This document shows positions 1 to 10,100 of a stretch of DNA of 64,000 nt, in pieces (within the stretch, counting starts at the first letter, position 1; every line of letters begins with the position of its first letter). The notes beneath the pieces were generated by a model that was given only the letters and a program-made list of their open reading frames with translations, did no database searches and had not been told where the DNA came from. Source of the stretch: Mucilaginibacter pedocola. Lineage in GTDB: Bacteria > Bacteroidota > Bacteroidia > Sphingobacteriales > Sphingobacteriaceae. The position numbers and the translations under genes were made by a program. The stretch is taken from positions 1 to 64,000 of the forward strand of contig NZ_MBTF01000012.1 in the NCBI RefSeq assembly GCF_002013915.1. Direction: 5' to 3'.

Positions 1-7
1 TGCTCCA

Positions 8-1530
<1,523 letters not shown>

Positions 1531-1663
1531 ATAATGTGTTTGTTTGTATCCAAGCCCTATTAAACTCAATCAATAGAAACTTGTAAAAAAATATTCTCTT
1601 ACATTATCTACCATATTTGTATTATAACTACCTTGCGGTCGTTACGCTACATGATTATCCATT

Positions 1664-1677
1664 TCTTAAAAGAACTT
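1664..1677 (-). promoter_or_regulatory. boxA-like antitermination element in the rRNA leader
   Basis: The minus-strand leader reads AGTTCTTTTAAGAA here, similar to the boxA consensus TGCTCTTTAACA, about 135 nt upstream of the 16S 5' end. The position suits NusB/NusE-dependent antitermination of rRNA transcription. The match is imperfect, so this is a suggestion only. Confidence 0.3.
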
Positions 1678-1788
1678 TGCGCTTCTCCTCGCGGTTCGGC
1701 TATATGCTTTTGAAGTTTTAACACTTCTAAACTTTTCATTTCATTTATTCGAAAGTCGCTTTCAAATATTCCCTTCGTTTTGGGATTG

Positions 1789-1819
1789 CAAAGGTACGTT
1801 TGTTTTCTAATTCTACAAA
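1789..1819 (-). promoter_or_regulatory. rRNA operon promoter (Bacteroidota type)
   Basis: On the minus strand, TTTG (1819-1816) is followed by a 19-nt spacer and TACCTTTG (1796-1789). This matches the Bacteroidota housekeeping promoter TTTG-N17-23-TANNTTTG exactly. The predicted start near 1783 gives a roughly 250-nt rRNA leader. The remaining DNA from 1820 to 2150 holds no gene I can support. Confidence 0.8.
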
Positions 1820-2150
1820 TAAAATTTCAAAATATTTACAAGTGGTTAATTTACAGGAGAATAAAATCAAAGCCGTGTATCCAAGATGCTTTAGATTTCG
1901 GAAGCTTTGTATCAAAGCAGAAAGGCTAAAATCGCAAATATCTAATAATCAGATATTTAAAATATTACTTTTTTTTCGAAGAAATTCAGAAACGGTTAGT
2001 AAAAGTAACGCGCATATCGTTTCTCAGGCTTCACAACCGAAAGCACAAAGGACCAATATTGGCATATTAAACTGGTTATTAACCAATTACAAACAGCAAC
2101 AATTTATTGGGGTATTTTGTAAAATTTAAAGCAAAACCTTACCCAAGCCT

Positions 2151-3239
2151 TTATACTGCCTTTTCTTCAGGTGGTTTTCGGTGCCACCAAGTAGCCAGTA
2201 TAGACCCCGTAATATTCATCAAGGGGCCAAATACCGCAGGGGCAAGGCCAACCGTAGCCATTTTGCCCATCTCTTTAGCTAAGCCCGAAGCTAATCCCCC
2301 GTTTTGCATGCCTACCTCTATAGCAATGGTACGGCAGTCGCGCTCGCTCATTTTAAATAACCTTCCCGACCAATAGCCCAACGTATACCCCAACAAGTTG
2401 TGTATCAGTACCAGCAGTATCAGCAAGGGGCCAATGGTAAGCAAACTGTTACGCCCCGCTGCGGTGATGATCACGATGATAAAAGCAATACCAAGCATAG
2501 ATACCACCGGCATGGCATTATCCAGCCATTTGGCTTTTCCGCTCAAAAACTTATTGAAGATAAGCCCGGCAGCTATGGGCAGTATCACCATTTTGGTAAT
2601 ATCCCACATCATATCAACCACATGTATCTGCACAAAAGCACCGGCAAAAAGCTTCATGAGTAATGGGGTGATCACCGGCGCTAACAAAGTAGACACCGCT
2701 GTAATAGTGATAGACAGCGCAAGGTTTGCCTTGGCGAGGTAAGATATTACATTGGATGCCATACCATTTGGCGAACAGCCGATCAAAATTATACCCGCAG
2801 CAATTTCGGGCGGGAAGCCACTCAGGCTGGCAAGCGTATAACCTATCAAAGGCATAATTAAAAAGTGGCTGAACACGCCAATGAAGACCCCTTTAGGCAT
2901 TTTTACCACGCCTACAAAATCGTGCAGGCTCATGGAGGTACCCATCCCGAACATGATTACCTGAATAAGGGGCGTTATTAGTTTTGCAAATTTAAAGCCC
3001 TTGTATTCCTGGAAATATTGCGGGTAGTAAAGCGCTGTGGCTACCGCTGCAAAAATGCAAAGCGTGTAGGCAAAGCCCTTCAGCAAAGCCGATCTGCGGA
3101 AGCCGATAGCCAGCATAATAAACCCGCCTATGTAAAGCGGGCCCGCATTACCGGTATGCCCCGCGAATGATAGCGCTAAAGCCACCCAAAAACATAATGC
3201 CGCCAGCACCATGGCTATAGTGTATAATTTATTCTTCAT
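2151..3239 (-). CDS. BASS-family (bile acid:sodium symporter-like) transporter
   Basis: A 362-aa inner-membrane protein with about nine to ten hydrophobic segments. Family signatures seen are GCSPNGMASNV (about 155-165) and EVGMQNGGLAS (about 308-318), which match the two conserved sodium/substrate-site regions of bile acid:sodium symporter family proteins. The family couples sodium entry to organic-anion uptake; known relatives carry bile acids, pyruvate, glycolate or pantothenate precursors. It is the last gene of the PUL1 operon, 27 nt behind the RraA-like gene. I infer that it imports a small organic acid released by the upstream enzymes. The substrate cannot be read from sequence. No clear terminator was seen behind it. 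Confidence 0.88.
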   Translation of the reverse strand: MKNKLYTIAMVLAALCFWVALALSFAGHTGNAGPLYIGGFIMLAIGFRRSALLKGFAYTLCIFAAVATALYYPQYFQEYKGFKFAKLITPLIQVIMFGMGTSMSLHDFVGVVKMPKGVFIGVFSHFLIMPLIGYTLASLSGFPPEIAAGIILIGCSPNGMASNVISYLAKANLALSITITAVSTLLAPVITPLLMKLFAGAFVQIHVVDMMWDITKMVILPIAAGLIFNKFLSGKAKWLDNAMPVVSMLGIAFIIVIITAAGRNSLLTIGPLLILLVLIHNLLGYTLGYWSGRLFKMSERDCRTIAIEVGMQNGGLASGLAKEMGKMATVGLAPAVFGPLMNITGSILATWWHRKPPEEKAV

Positions 3240-3266
3240 TTATAAGATGTTGCCTTGCAGGTAGTG

Positions 3267-4199
3267 TTAGTAGTTGCGGTCTTTTAAGTAATCGTCCAGC
3301 TCTTTTTTGGTCATAGGGAGTTTGCCGGGGTAATTGTTCACCCATTTTAAAAAGTCGGCCTTTATTTCTTCGGTCCATTTGCTGTCTATTTGACCGGCCA
3401 GGTATTTTTTCTCGCGCAGGCGCTGATGGCCAAACTGGTCGCGCAGGGCGGTAACTTCTGAGGTGAGCACCAACTCTTCAACCAAATAAGCAGGGATGAA
3501 TACCGTACCGTACTTTTTGGCCAGCACCACATCTCCGGGCAAAACGGTAGCCCTGCCAATGCGGATCGGGTTGTTGATTGTAGTAACGGTAGATTGCAAC
3601 AGATAAGAAGGGTCGGTACCTTTCACCCAGCCATTAAAGCCCTTTATAGCACTCAACCCTTCAACATCGCGTACCGAACCATAAAATATCACGCCCCTGT
3701 GCGATTTAGCATAGATGGAATTTCCGAGGTTATCGCCTATCAGCGTACCGTCGGCTATTTTGCCAAAGCCATCGGCCACGTATACATCGCCATCAACCAA
3801 AATATCAATAGGCCATGAGTTATTGCCGCCTTGTTGACCTCTGCCCTCTGCAGCGCCTTGTGCTTTTACAACCTCCAACAGATCGGGCCGGGCGGGCATG
3901 TATTGGGCAGTAACTACGCGGCCAACCATGGGGCTATCGGGATTAATAATTTGCCAATCGCCCTCGAACTGATTTACAAAGCCTTTGTTTTTTAATACGC
4001 CCCAGGCATCCTCCAGCGAAATATTTTTAAGCCGCGCTAATAGGGCATCGGATACCTTTGGCCTGCCATCGGCAAAGCGTTCGCCTTTCCATTTGGCGGT
4101 TAGTGTTTTAATATATTCCGGCGATGCGCCAACTTGCTGTGCTTTTACCGCCAGCGAACCCGCCAGCAGCAAAACAGAAAGTATAAATTTCTTATTCAT
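3267..4199 (-). CDS. Secreted RraA-like aldolase (HMG/CHA aldolase fold)
   Basis: 310 aa with an N-terminal signal peptide (MNKK, a hydrophobic stretch, likely cleavage after VKA near residue 20). Residues about 143-178 carry the RraA-family core: ADG, then GDNLGNS, RGV and GSVRD. In this fold the G-D-N-L loop and the R-D pair bind the metal and keto-acid substrate of 4-hydroxy-4-methyl-2-oxoglutarate/oxaloacetate-type aldolases. The family average is about 160-230 aa, so this protein has extra N- and C-terminal parts. It sits 13 nt after the mannonate dehydratase gene and 27 nt before the transporter. I infer periplasmic retro-aldol cleavage of a 2-keto acid. Some RraA-fold proteins are not enzymes (RNase E inhibitors), but an exported copy in a sugar operon argues against that role. 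Confidence 0.8.
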   Translation of the reverse strand: MNKKFILSVLLLAGSLAVKAQQVGASPEYIKTLTAKWKGERFADGRPKVSDALLARLKNISLEDAWGVLKNKGFVNQFEGDWQIINPDSPMVGRVVTAQYMPARPDLLEVVKAQGAAEGRGQQGGNNSWPIDILVDGDVYVADGFGKIADGTLIGDNLGNSIYAKSHRGVIFYGSVRDVEGLSAIKGFNGWVKGTDPSYLLQSTVTTINNPIRIGRATVLPGDVVLAKKYGTVFIPAYLVEELVLTSEVTALRDQFGHQRLREKKYLAGQIDSKWTEEIKADFLKWVNNYPGKLPMTKKELDDYLKDRNY

Positions 4200-4212
4200 A
4201 AGTTTAGTGTTA

Positions 4213-5340
4213 TTAGGCTCTACTCACCGCTTCCATTAAACCGCGCATGTAACCAATGGCGTAAAGTACGGCAATGGTGCTGTAGCCCGGGTTTTCGTTA
4301 CTGTCGCCTGCCATGGTAGGCACATGGTCGGGGCGAATGGCGCCCGTGAAACCTATTTTGTAATAAGCTTCCATGGCCTTGTACATATCTATCTGTCCCT
4401 CATCGTGAAAGGTTTCCTCGAACTTGAACTTCCCCCCTTTTACATTCCTGAAGTGAACAAAATGGATTTTCTCTTTACCGAAATGATGGATGGTATCAGG
4501 AATATCCACCCCCATCAGCGAGAAGTTGCCCTGGCACATGGTGATACCATTATTAGGGCTTGGGTACAGTTTCAGCATTCTATCGAAATTCGGTACCGTC
4601 GTCATGATACGGGAGATGCCTCTGAGGCTATCTACCTGCGGGTCATCGGGATGCATGGCCAGTTTAATGCCGGCTTTCTCGGCTTCGGGTACCACGGCTT
4701 TTAAAAAATATTCCAGGTTTTTCCAGAGCAGATCTTTAGATACCTGCCCGTATTTAGTAAGCGGTGCATTTTTTATATCCTCATAATCGAATGCGGTAAC
4801 CAAAGCGCCTCCCCTGCCGGGTTTATCGTTACTGGTGCGGTACCAGCCTATAACGGGCATCCAGTTATAGCAAATGGTATCGATGCCAGCTTTAGACAGG
4901 TTTTTCATGAAGGTGATAAAGTTGGCTATCTCTTCGTCGCGCCCCGCCAGCCCCAGTTTTGTTTTTTCGCCAAGCGACGGCGGGCCTTCTATCACCCGCA
5001 GTTTAAGCCCCACGTTTTCCCAGGCTTTTACGTTTGCTTTTATGGTATCTAACTCCCATGGTTTTGCGTTTGCACCGGCGTGTGCCGCATGTATCCCTGC
5101 TACGGCGCCCAACACGTCCATTTGTTTGGTGAGGGCTATTTTTTGCGGATTCATGCCGAAAAAGTACGATTCGCAAAATTGCATCCCGGCATCGCGCACC
5201 AGGGCGCTTTGTCGCTTCGCGTTCTTTATTCCTTGTTTGTATGCTTCCGAATTGGCCGCAGAGGCAGCCGTACCACCAAACGATAGCGCGGCTGCCAGTG
5301 AGGCACCTTTTTTTATAAAATCTCTGCGGTTATCCTTCAT
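4213..5340 (-). CDS. uxuA: Mannonate dehydratase with Tat signal
   Basis: 375 aa from the ATG at 5340. An upstream in-frame extension to 5532 would overlap susD, and only the 5340 start places a twin-arginine signal (NRRDFIKKGA, then an Ala-rich hydrophobic stretch ending ASAAN) at the N-terminus. UxuA-family motifs are visible: MPVIGWYRT, MHPDDPQ, a CQGNFS segment, HFRNVKG, HDEGQIDM and RPDHVPT. These include the His/Cys/Asp residues that hold the divalent metal. The reaction is dehydration of D-mannonate to 2-keto-3-deoxygluconate. UxuA is normally cytoplasmic, so the Tat signal implies a folded, metal-loaded enzyme exported to the periplasm. It lies in the PUL1 operon between susD and the exported RraA-like protein. 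A related sugar-acid substrate is possible. Confidence 0.9.
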   Translation of the reverse strand: MKDNRRDFIKKGASLAAALSFGGTAASAANSEAYKQGIKNAKRQSALVRDAGMQFCESYFFGMNPQKIALTKQMDVLGAVAGIHAAHAGANAKPWELDTIKANVKAWENVGLKLRVIEGPPSLGEKTKLGLAGRDEEIANFITFMKNLSKAGIDTICYNWMPVIGWYRTSNDKPGRGGALVTAFDYEDIKNAPLTKYGQVSKDLLWKNLEYFLKAVVPEAEKAGIKLAMHPDDPQVDSLRGISRIMTTVPNFDRMLKLYPSPNNGITMCQGNFSLMGVDIPDTIHHFGKEKIHFVHFRNVKGGKFKFEETFHDEGQIDMYKAMEAYYKIGFTGAIRPDHVPTMAGDSNENPGYSTIAVLYAIGYMRGLMEAVSRA

Positions 5341-5396
5341 TATATATAAGTCTTCTCTAAGCATTCCCCTTCGACCCATCTCGGGTTCGCTTCGCT

Positions 5397-5432
5397 TTTC
5401 ACCCTCTCTCCGCAAGCGAAAAGAGGGTGAAG
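5397..5432 (-). other. Intercistronic hairpin between susD and uxuA
   Basis: A 10-bp perfect stem (TTCACCCTCT at 5398-5407 with AGAGGGTGAA at 5422-5431) plus a closing G-T pair encloses a 14-nt loop, about 36 nt past the susD stop. No T-tract follows on the minus strand, so it is more likely an mRNA-stability or processing hairpin than a terminator. It could set different levels of susCD and enzyme mRNA. Confidence 0.5.
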
Positions 5433-5467
5433 AGCAAAAAGGAATTACAAGGTTTAAAAAACTTCTT

Positions 5468-6985
5468 CTATTGTTTATCCCACCAAATACGGGTGGTAAA
5501 CAAGTCGGCACCTTGCCTGCTGATGGCGGCATTTACATTTGGGTTCACGCCGAACTCGCCGGGTGAATATTTAAGGCGGCGGGGTACGGTACCGTTAGTT
5601 TCGTTACCCACATAGTTTATTGGGGTAATTACAGGGTAGCCAGTCCTTCTCCAGTCGGACCATGCCTCAACACCATTTAAGGTAACAGCGTGCAGCAAGT
5701 ACAACTCGGTATGTATAGCGTTCATTTTATCGGCCAGTGTACCTGCAACAGGGTAAGCATTGGCAGCAGCATAAGTAGCTATCTCTGTTACCGAAGGTTT
5801 TACTGTACCATAAACCTGGTTTAAGGCAGCGGCCTGGCCATCTGCAAAAACAGTAGCAGCCGTACCCGTAGCCCAGCCACGCTCAATAGCTTCAGCCTGT
5901 AATAAGCGGGCTTCGGCGTAGGTCATGTATATCCAGGGGTTGTTGTTGGCATACATACGTGCCGAAGGGCGCGAGTACAGATCCAGATTTGATGGCGTTA
6001 AAGTTACCAACGCATTGGTGGTGATACCATTTGGCAAACCAACCTGGTTAGCTACTGTAGCATCGCCATTTTTAAGAGCGGCAACAAGCGGCAGGCGCGG
6101 ATCGTTGCGGGTTTTCATCATATCGATAAAGGTTTTGCCCCATTGCACACCGTTTACAGCAGCAATATTACGCGAGCCCGGGCCTAAGGTCCACGAGTTA
6201 GGGTTAGAGCTTATTTGCGCAACACCCTCAAACCTTATGGCAATGTTTTCGGCGCTGCTGGTGATGATACCGCCAGCTAAAGCTTTTGTAGCCCAGGCTT
6301 GCGCCATGGTTGCATCTACTTTTTGCAGGCGCATAGCCAAACGCAGCATCAGGGTATTGGCCGCACGTTTCCATTTAGCAATATCGCCGCTGTAGATATA
6401 ATCTGATGCTGTTGGAATGTAAGCCGTTGCGCTTAAAGCTGCACCGGCCTGCTCTAACTCGGTAAGCATATCGGTGTAGATAGACTGCTGGGTATCGTAA
6501 GCAGGATTGAAGTTACCATCGGTATAACCTTTACCGGCTTCTTTGTAAGGCACATCGCCATACATATCGGTCATCACAGCCATATCCATCACCTTTAAAA
6601 TACGCGCCATCGAATTGATGTTCACATCTTTGGCCTCTTTAGTAAGGCCAATAAGGTTTACTTCGTTCTTAATAGAATTTGCATAAGCATCTTCAAAATA
6701 AGCCGAAAAGCCGTTTTGGGTAGATGTATAAAAACTACCACCGTATGCGCTCAAATCGGTAGAGGCCATTTGCTGCATAATGCAGGCCGCATACTGTATA
6801 TTGTTACGCCACGATTTTGGGTCGGGGTTGTGAGAGCCGGCTAACTGCACTTGCGATGCTGCAAGCAGGTAATCGTTAGGCACCGATACCGGCACGTTCG
6901 GGTTGGTATTTATGGCCTCAAAATCTTTGGTGCAGGAAGCAAACGCCACCGCAGCAAGTGTTATAATTGATATTTTACGTATCAT
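5468..6985 (-). CDS. SusD/RagB-family outer-membrane lipoprotein (SusD-like_2 type), PUL1
   Basis: 505 aa with a lipoprotein signal (MIRKISIITLAAVAFASC; lipobox Cys 18) followed by the common TKDFEAINTNPN start of the SusD-like_2 group. A helical TPR-like fold is expected, with C-terminal motifs WSDWRRTGYP and GTVPRRLKY typical of this group. It would act as the cell-surface lid that captures ligand for the SusC channel encoded 19 nt upstream. This SusD subgroup is often found in loci without classical polysaccharide hydrolases, which agrees with the neighbours here: a dehydratase, an aldolase and an organic-anion symporter. Confidence 0.93.
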   Translation of the reverse strand: MIRKISIITLAAVAFASCTKDFEAINTNPNVPVSVPNDYLLAASQVQLAGSHNPDPKSWRNNIQYAACIMQQMASTDLSAYGGSFYTSTQNGFSAYFEDAYANSIKNEVNLIGLTKEAKDVNINSMARILKVMDMAVMTDMYGDVPYKEAGKGYTDGNFNPAYDTQQSIYTDMLTELEQAGAALSATAYIPTASDYIYSGDIAKWKRAANTLMLRLAMRLQKVDATMAQAWATKALAGGIITSSAENIAIRFEGVAQISSNPNSWTLGPGSRNIAAVNGVQWGKTFIDMMKTRNDPRLPLVAALKNGDATVANQVGLPNGITTNALVTLTPSNLDLYSRPSARMYANNNPWIYMTYAEARLLQAEAIERGWATGTAATVFADGQAAALNQVYGTVKPSVTEIATYAAANAYPVAGTLADKMNAIHTELYLLHAVTLNGVEAWSDWRRTGYPVITPINYVGNETNGTVPRRLKYSPGEFGVNPNVNAAISRQGADLFTTRIWWDKQ

Positions 6986-7004
6986 TTTAATGCTTTTTTA
7001 AATG

Positions 7005-10000
7005 TTAAAACTTAATGTTAAGGTTAAGGCCTATGTTGCGGGTAGTGGGTGCACTACCGTACTCTAAACCCTGCGCGTTACTGCTGTTGTAGTTAGATTC
7101 CGGATCCAACGAGCCTGTTTTCTTCATCAGAATGGCTACGTTGCGGGCTACTAAACCAATAGTGGCGCTTTTAACACTTATTTTATTTAATAAAGATGTT
7201 GGCAATTGATAGTTAAGGATGATCTGCCTTAGCTTAATAAAGTCTGAACTGAATACCGATACGGTTGCTATGTTGGCATGCACGTTACCCCAGTAATCTT
7301 GCGCGGTTGCACGCACGGTGTTAGGCGTACCCTGCTCGTTAACACCCACGCCTATTATACCGCCATCGCGGCCTGCAAGTGTTTCGGGAGCTAAACCAAA
7401 ACGGTATTGGAAAGCTTTTGAACCTGAGTAAATGTAGCCGCCGTATTTAGCATCTATCAGCGTGCTTAACGATATGCGTTTGTAGGTAAAAGTGTTGGTG
7501 AAACCCAAGGTATAAGGCGACACGCCCGAACCGTATGTAATTAGGTTACCTTTTTGCGGGATACCGCCGGCACTGTAAACAATGTTACCCGCAGCATCGC
7601 GCTTGTAATCGAAACCGGTTATTTGGCCGAATGGCTTGCCTACTATTTGGTCAACAAATGATGTACCGTAGCGGCTTTGATCTACACGCAGCGTGGTAAG
7701 GTTGTTGTAAAGGCTCACCACCTCGCTTTTGTTATAAGCAAAATTGAAGGAGGTGTTCCAGTTGAAAGCACCTGCTTTAATAGGTGTACCGCCAATTAAT
7801 AACTCGATACCTTTGTTGCTGATCTGCCCTACGTTGTATAATGCACTGGTATAACCTGAACCTAATGATACGGTGGCAGCTACGATGTCATTTTTGGTTT
7901 GGCGGTCGTAAACCGTAAAATCAAAGTTGAACCTGTCGTTAAACATCCTTGTCTCTACGCCGATCTCCGATGTGGTAGAGGTTAACGGCTGCAGGTTTTT
8001 GTTAGGGATAGTGGTATTGTTTATCTGGCCTATTGGTGCACCAAGGTTAGCACCATTCAGGTTATAGTTAAGCGCCAGGCTATAAGGCTCGGTATCGCCG
8101 CCGGCTTGTGCCCATGCACCGCGTACCTTTAAGTAATTGAATACTGTTGGCAGTTTAAACGCTTCCGAAACCACAAAGCTTGCACCTACCGATGGGTAAA
8201 GGATACTGTTTTTGCCGGTGGCCAGGGTTGAGAACCAATCGTTACGCACGGCGCCATTCAGGTACAAATAGCTTTTGTAAGATAACTCTACCGTACCGAA
8301 AACGGAGTTGATACGCTTATCGTAACGCGAAGTGCTGTAGTTGCGGTTCACCGGATCGATGTTGGATACGTTGTAGAAGAATGGGATGTTGAAGGTATTG
8401 TTGGCTACAAAATCATTACCGTCAACAGCCATTTTCATGAAGTTGGCACCGGCAATAGCGTTAAAGTTTAGGTCGTTAGTGATATTTTTATTGGCACCCA
8501 AGGTAAACTCGGTGTTTTGTTCGTTGTAAGTACGGTTGTGCTGGGTTAAACCACCGCGCAATTGGTAAGATGTACCGTAGGGGATAATTTCGCTTTGCGC
8601 ATAGTTAAAGTAGTTTAAGCCGAAACGTGCTTTAGCATACAGCCAACTGGTGAACTGGTATTTAGGCTCGATAGAACCAATGATGCTGTTCTTGTGGTCG
8701 TCTTCCTTAAAATCCTCAACACCATAGTATGGGTTAATGGTGAAAAGGTTATCGTTCCAGGGGTTTTCGTAACCTGCAGCAGTGTATTTTTTCTCGCGAA
8801 GTAATGATAACGGAATATCCTGAGGCAAAGCCAGAATAGCAAAGGTAGTACTACCGCCCTCGCCCAATACGCGTGGCCTGTTATGCGTTCTCTCCGCTAT
8901 ATATTTAGCATTCACTGCCACGGTAAGCTTTTTACCCTGATTGGTGGTAAGGTTCAGCGAGAAGTTGTTACGGTTGGTAGTATTAGTTGGCAAAATACCA
9001 TCGTAGTTAAGGTTACTGTACGATAAACGGTAGCGGGTGCTCTCGGTAGAGCCGGTTACGGCAACGTTGCTGGTAATACTGCTACCTGTTTTATAAAAGT
9101 TAGCGTAGTTGTTATCCTGTATTACGTATGGGCGTAGTTCGCCATCGTAAAACATAGCGTCGGTACCATCGTATTTACCGCCCCAGCTAAAACGGCCGGC
9201 TTTTGCCTGCGCTACGGTAGTTGGCTTTACACCGCCCGTACCATGCCCGTATTCGGTTTGGTAACCCAGGTTAGGTATCAGCAGGTTTTCCATGGCAGCG
9301 TTCAAGCCAAGCTCTACACCTATGCCCTGCCCGTTTTTGGCAGATTTTGATGTGATGAGTATAGCACCGTTTGATGCTCTCGAACCGTAAAGTGCAGCAG
9401 CCGTAGCACCTTTCAGTACGCTAATGCTTTCGATATCATCCGGATTGAGCTGCGATATACCGTCGCCTTTATCGTAACCTTGTGCGTCACCTTTTGTCCA
9501 CGATACTATCGGGCCAAGTTTGGTAGCATCGTTACTGATGGGTACACCATCTACCACAATAAGCGGCTGGTTATCCTGCGAGATAGAACCGCTACCCCTG
9601 ATGGTGATACGGGTAGAACCGTTAGCACCTGTTGCCGGTGGCGATATGTTCAAACCGGCTACTTTACCTTCCAGGCCGTTAGCAATATTCACGCTGCGGG
9701 CTTCGGTAAGTTCGCCGCCCTTTACTTCGGTAACGGCGTAGCCTAATGATTTTTTCTCTTTTTTGATACCGAGGGCAGTAACTACTACCTCGCTCAGCGA
9801 AGCATTGCCCGAAGCAAGTGTAATTTTAACGCCCGAGCTTTCGCCTTTTAATTGAAATTCCTGTGTTTTGTAGCCAATGTAGCTCACTACCAATATGGCG
9901 TTGGTTGGTACGTTGATAGAAAATGCGCCTTTAGTATCGGTTACGGCGGCGGTTTTTATGGATGCTTTATTATAAACGGTTGCGCCTATCAGCGGCAGGC

Positions 10001-10100
10001 CGTCATCGCCCATTACCACACCCGACACCTTTTGTGCCTGGGCAAATGCGGTATTCAGAAAAACAAGGCCTAAAAAGGCCAGGAAAATAAGTTTTTTCAT
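7005..10100 (-). CDS. SusC/RagA-family TonB-dependent outer-membrane transporter, PUL1
   Basis: 1031 aa from the ATG at 10100; an in-frame TTG at 10106 is less likely. A signal peptide (MKKLIFLAFLGLVFLNTAFAQ) precedes a carboxypeptidase-regulatory-like domain (about 25-110), a plug domain with TRITIRGSGSI, PLIVVDGVPI and SIEVLKGATAAALYGSRAS-like motifs (about 130-250), and a long beta-barrel ending in an aromatic residue (LNIKF). It forms the TonB-powered channel for the nutrient caught by SusD. It is the first gene of the PUL1 operon and diverges from the HTCS gene at 10844. The N-terminal STN signalling domain is absent, so control should come from the HTCS, not a FecI/FecR pair. Confidence 0.96.
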   Translation of the reverse strand: MKKLIFLAFLGLVFLNTAFAQAQKVSGVVMGDDGLPLIGATVYNKASIKTAAVTDTKGAFSINVPTNAILVVSYIGYKTQEFQLKGESSGVKITLASGNASLSEVVVTALGIKKEKKSLGYAVTEVKGGELTEARSVNIANGLEGKVAGLNISPPATGANGSTRITIRGSGSISQDNQPLIVVDGVPISNDATKLGPIVSWTKGDAQGYDKGDGISQLNPDDIESISVLKGATAAALYGSRASNGAILITSKSAKNGQGIGVELGLNAAMENLLIPNLGYQTEYGHGTGGVKPTTVAQAKAGRFSWGGKYDGTDAMFYDGELRPYVIQDNNYANFYKTGSSITSNVAVTGSTESTRYRLSYSNLNYDGILPTNTTNRNNFSLNLTTNQGKKLTVAVNAKYIAERTHNRPRVLGEGGSTTFAILALPQDIPLSLLREKKYTAAGYENPWNDNLFTINPYYGVEDFKEDDHKNSIIGSIEPKYQFTSWLYAKARFGLNYFNYAQSEIIPYGTSYQLRGGLTQHNRTYNEQNTEFTLGANKNITNDLNFNAIAGANFMKMAVDGNDFVANNTFNIPFFYNVSNIDPVNRNYSTSRYDKRINSVFGTVELSYKSYLYLNGAVRNDWFSTLATGKNSILYPSVGASFVVSEAFKLPTVFNYLKVRGAWAQAGGDTEPYSLALNYNLNGANLGAPIGQINNTTIPNKNLQPLTSTTSEIGVETRMFNDRFNFDFTVYDRQTKNDIVAATVSLGSGYTSALYNVGQISNKGIELLIGGTPIKAGAFNWNTSFNFAYNKSEVVSLYNNLTTLRVDQSRYGTSFVDQIVGKPFGQITGFDYKRDAAGNIVYSAGGIPQKGNLITYGSGVSPYTLGFTNTFTYKRISLSTLIDAKYGGYIYSGSKAFQYRFGLAPETLAGRDGGIIGVGVNEQGTPNTVRATAQDYWGNVHANIATVSVFSSDFIKLRQIILNYQLPTSLLNKISVKSATIGLVARNVAILMKKTGSLDPESNYNSSNAQGLEYGSAPTTRNIGLNLNIKF

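Noticed and set aside
1800..2129. A 109-codon plus-strand reading frame
   Set aside because: Low-complexity composition, overlaps the rRNA promoter, no recognisable motif.
5341..5532. N-terminal extension of the mannonate dehydratase
   Set aside because: It overlaps susD and would bury the Tat signal at residue 65; the ATG at 5340 is preferred.
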